Shown here one piece after another: positions 14,208 through 14,344 of a stretch of 14,344 nucleotides of DNA. The stretch comes from Sulfurimonas sp. (GTDB taxonomy: Bacteria > Campylobacterota > Campylobacteria > Campylobacterales > Sulfurimonadaceae). The notes under the pieces are model-generated. The model was given only the letters and a program-made list of their open reading frames with translations. It did no database searches and was not told where the DNA came from. The DNA is taken from NCBI GenBank assembly GCA_022712845.1, contig JAFLJV010000240.1, forward strand, positions 1 through 14,344, read 5' to 3'. Position numbers and translations under genes: made by a program. How positions within the stretch are numbered: the first letter of the stretch is position 1; every line of letters begins with the position of its first letter.

Positions 14208-14344
14208 TTGAAGCTGGTACTTGCTACGTCAAACAAGGGAAAAGTGAAAGAGATAAAAGCACTTTATAAAGAGTATGAAATTATTGCATATAGTGAGCTT
14301 ATAGATGAGTTTGAAATTATTGAAGATGCTGATACTTTTAAAGG
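14208..14344 (+). CDS. rdgB: RdgB/HAM1 family non-canonical purine NTP pyrophosphatase, N-terminal part (3' end outside window)
   Basis: RdgB hydrolyses dITP, ITP and XTP to monophosphates and so keeps deaminated purines out of DNA and RNA. Only 45 codons are visible, running off the window end. They begin KLVLATSNKGKVKEIKAL, the family's nucleotide-binding N-terminus (usual form LATxNxGKxxE), and continue with ELIDEFEIIEDADTFK, which matches the conserved stretch before the catalytic region. The start is TTG at 14208-14210, with AAGGA at 14198-14202 about 6 nt upstream. No ATG is available in frame nearby. The catalytic acidic residues lie outside the window. Confidence 0.93.
   Translation, partial: MKLVLATSNKGKVKEIKALYKEYEIIAYSELIDEFEIIEDADTFK

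Overview
The window is AT-rich and reads as a chromosomal segment of a Campylobacterota (Epsilonproteobacteria) genome, most like Sulfurimonas or a relative. The reasons are the low GC, the tight thrS-infC pair without rpmI-rplT behind it, the frequent TTG starts (infC, hicA, rdgB), and the lineage-like look of the proteins. The assignment is an inference from sequence character; no database was consulted.

Layout. (1) Positions 1-1070, plus strand: the 3' end of thrS overlaps infC by 4 nt (translation machinery). (2) Positions 1073-6775, minus strand: a copper/silver efflux operon in the order FixH/YtkA-like Met-rich periplasmic protein, TolC/CusC-like outer-membrane protein, CusB adaptor, CusA RND pump. 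CusA keeps the three metal-relay methionines of E. coli CusA. The outer-membrane gene is interrupted by one in-frame TGA. (3) Positions 6934-7314, plus strand: an apparently unrecognised remnant of a rhombosortase (rhomboid-family GlyGly-CTERM processing protease) with both active-site motifs, but with an in-frame TAA and no start region. (4) Positions 7318-7971, plus strand: a hicAB toxin-antitoxin operon behind a near-perfect operator-like palindrome. (5) Positions 7971-8083: a short stretch rich in inverted and direct repeats, including a REP-like palindrome. (6) Positions 8116-10754, minus strand: a translationally coupled pair of exported proteins of unknown role, an Ig-like/calcium-loop protein followed by an alpha/beta hydrolase with an extra C-terminal domain. 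(7) Positions 10852-13961, minus strand: a YajR-like MFS transporter followed by an ABC exporter. (8) Positions 13985-14118: a 134-bp MITE-like element with 22-bp perfect terminal inverted repeats, whose outer ends carry outward-facing -10 boxes. (9) From 14208, plus strand: the 5' end of rdgB (house-cleaning NTP pyrophosphatase).

How the genes fit together. The Cus-type operon should export Cu(I)/Ag(I) from periplasm and cytosol through the outer membrane. The FixH/YtkA-like protein may take the part of the CusF metallochaperone, because no CusF is present and CusB lacks an N-terminal Met cluster. The TGA in the channel gene would disable the tripartite pump unless it is read through, replaced by another channel, or a base-call error. 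The middle of the window (rhombosortase remnant, hicAB, repeats) has the character of an accessory, decaying island between core genes. The Ig/hydrolase pair is the least understood coding unit. No CRISPR array, rRNA, tRNA, transposase or phage gene was seen.
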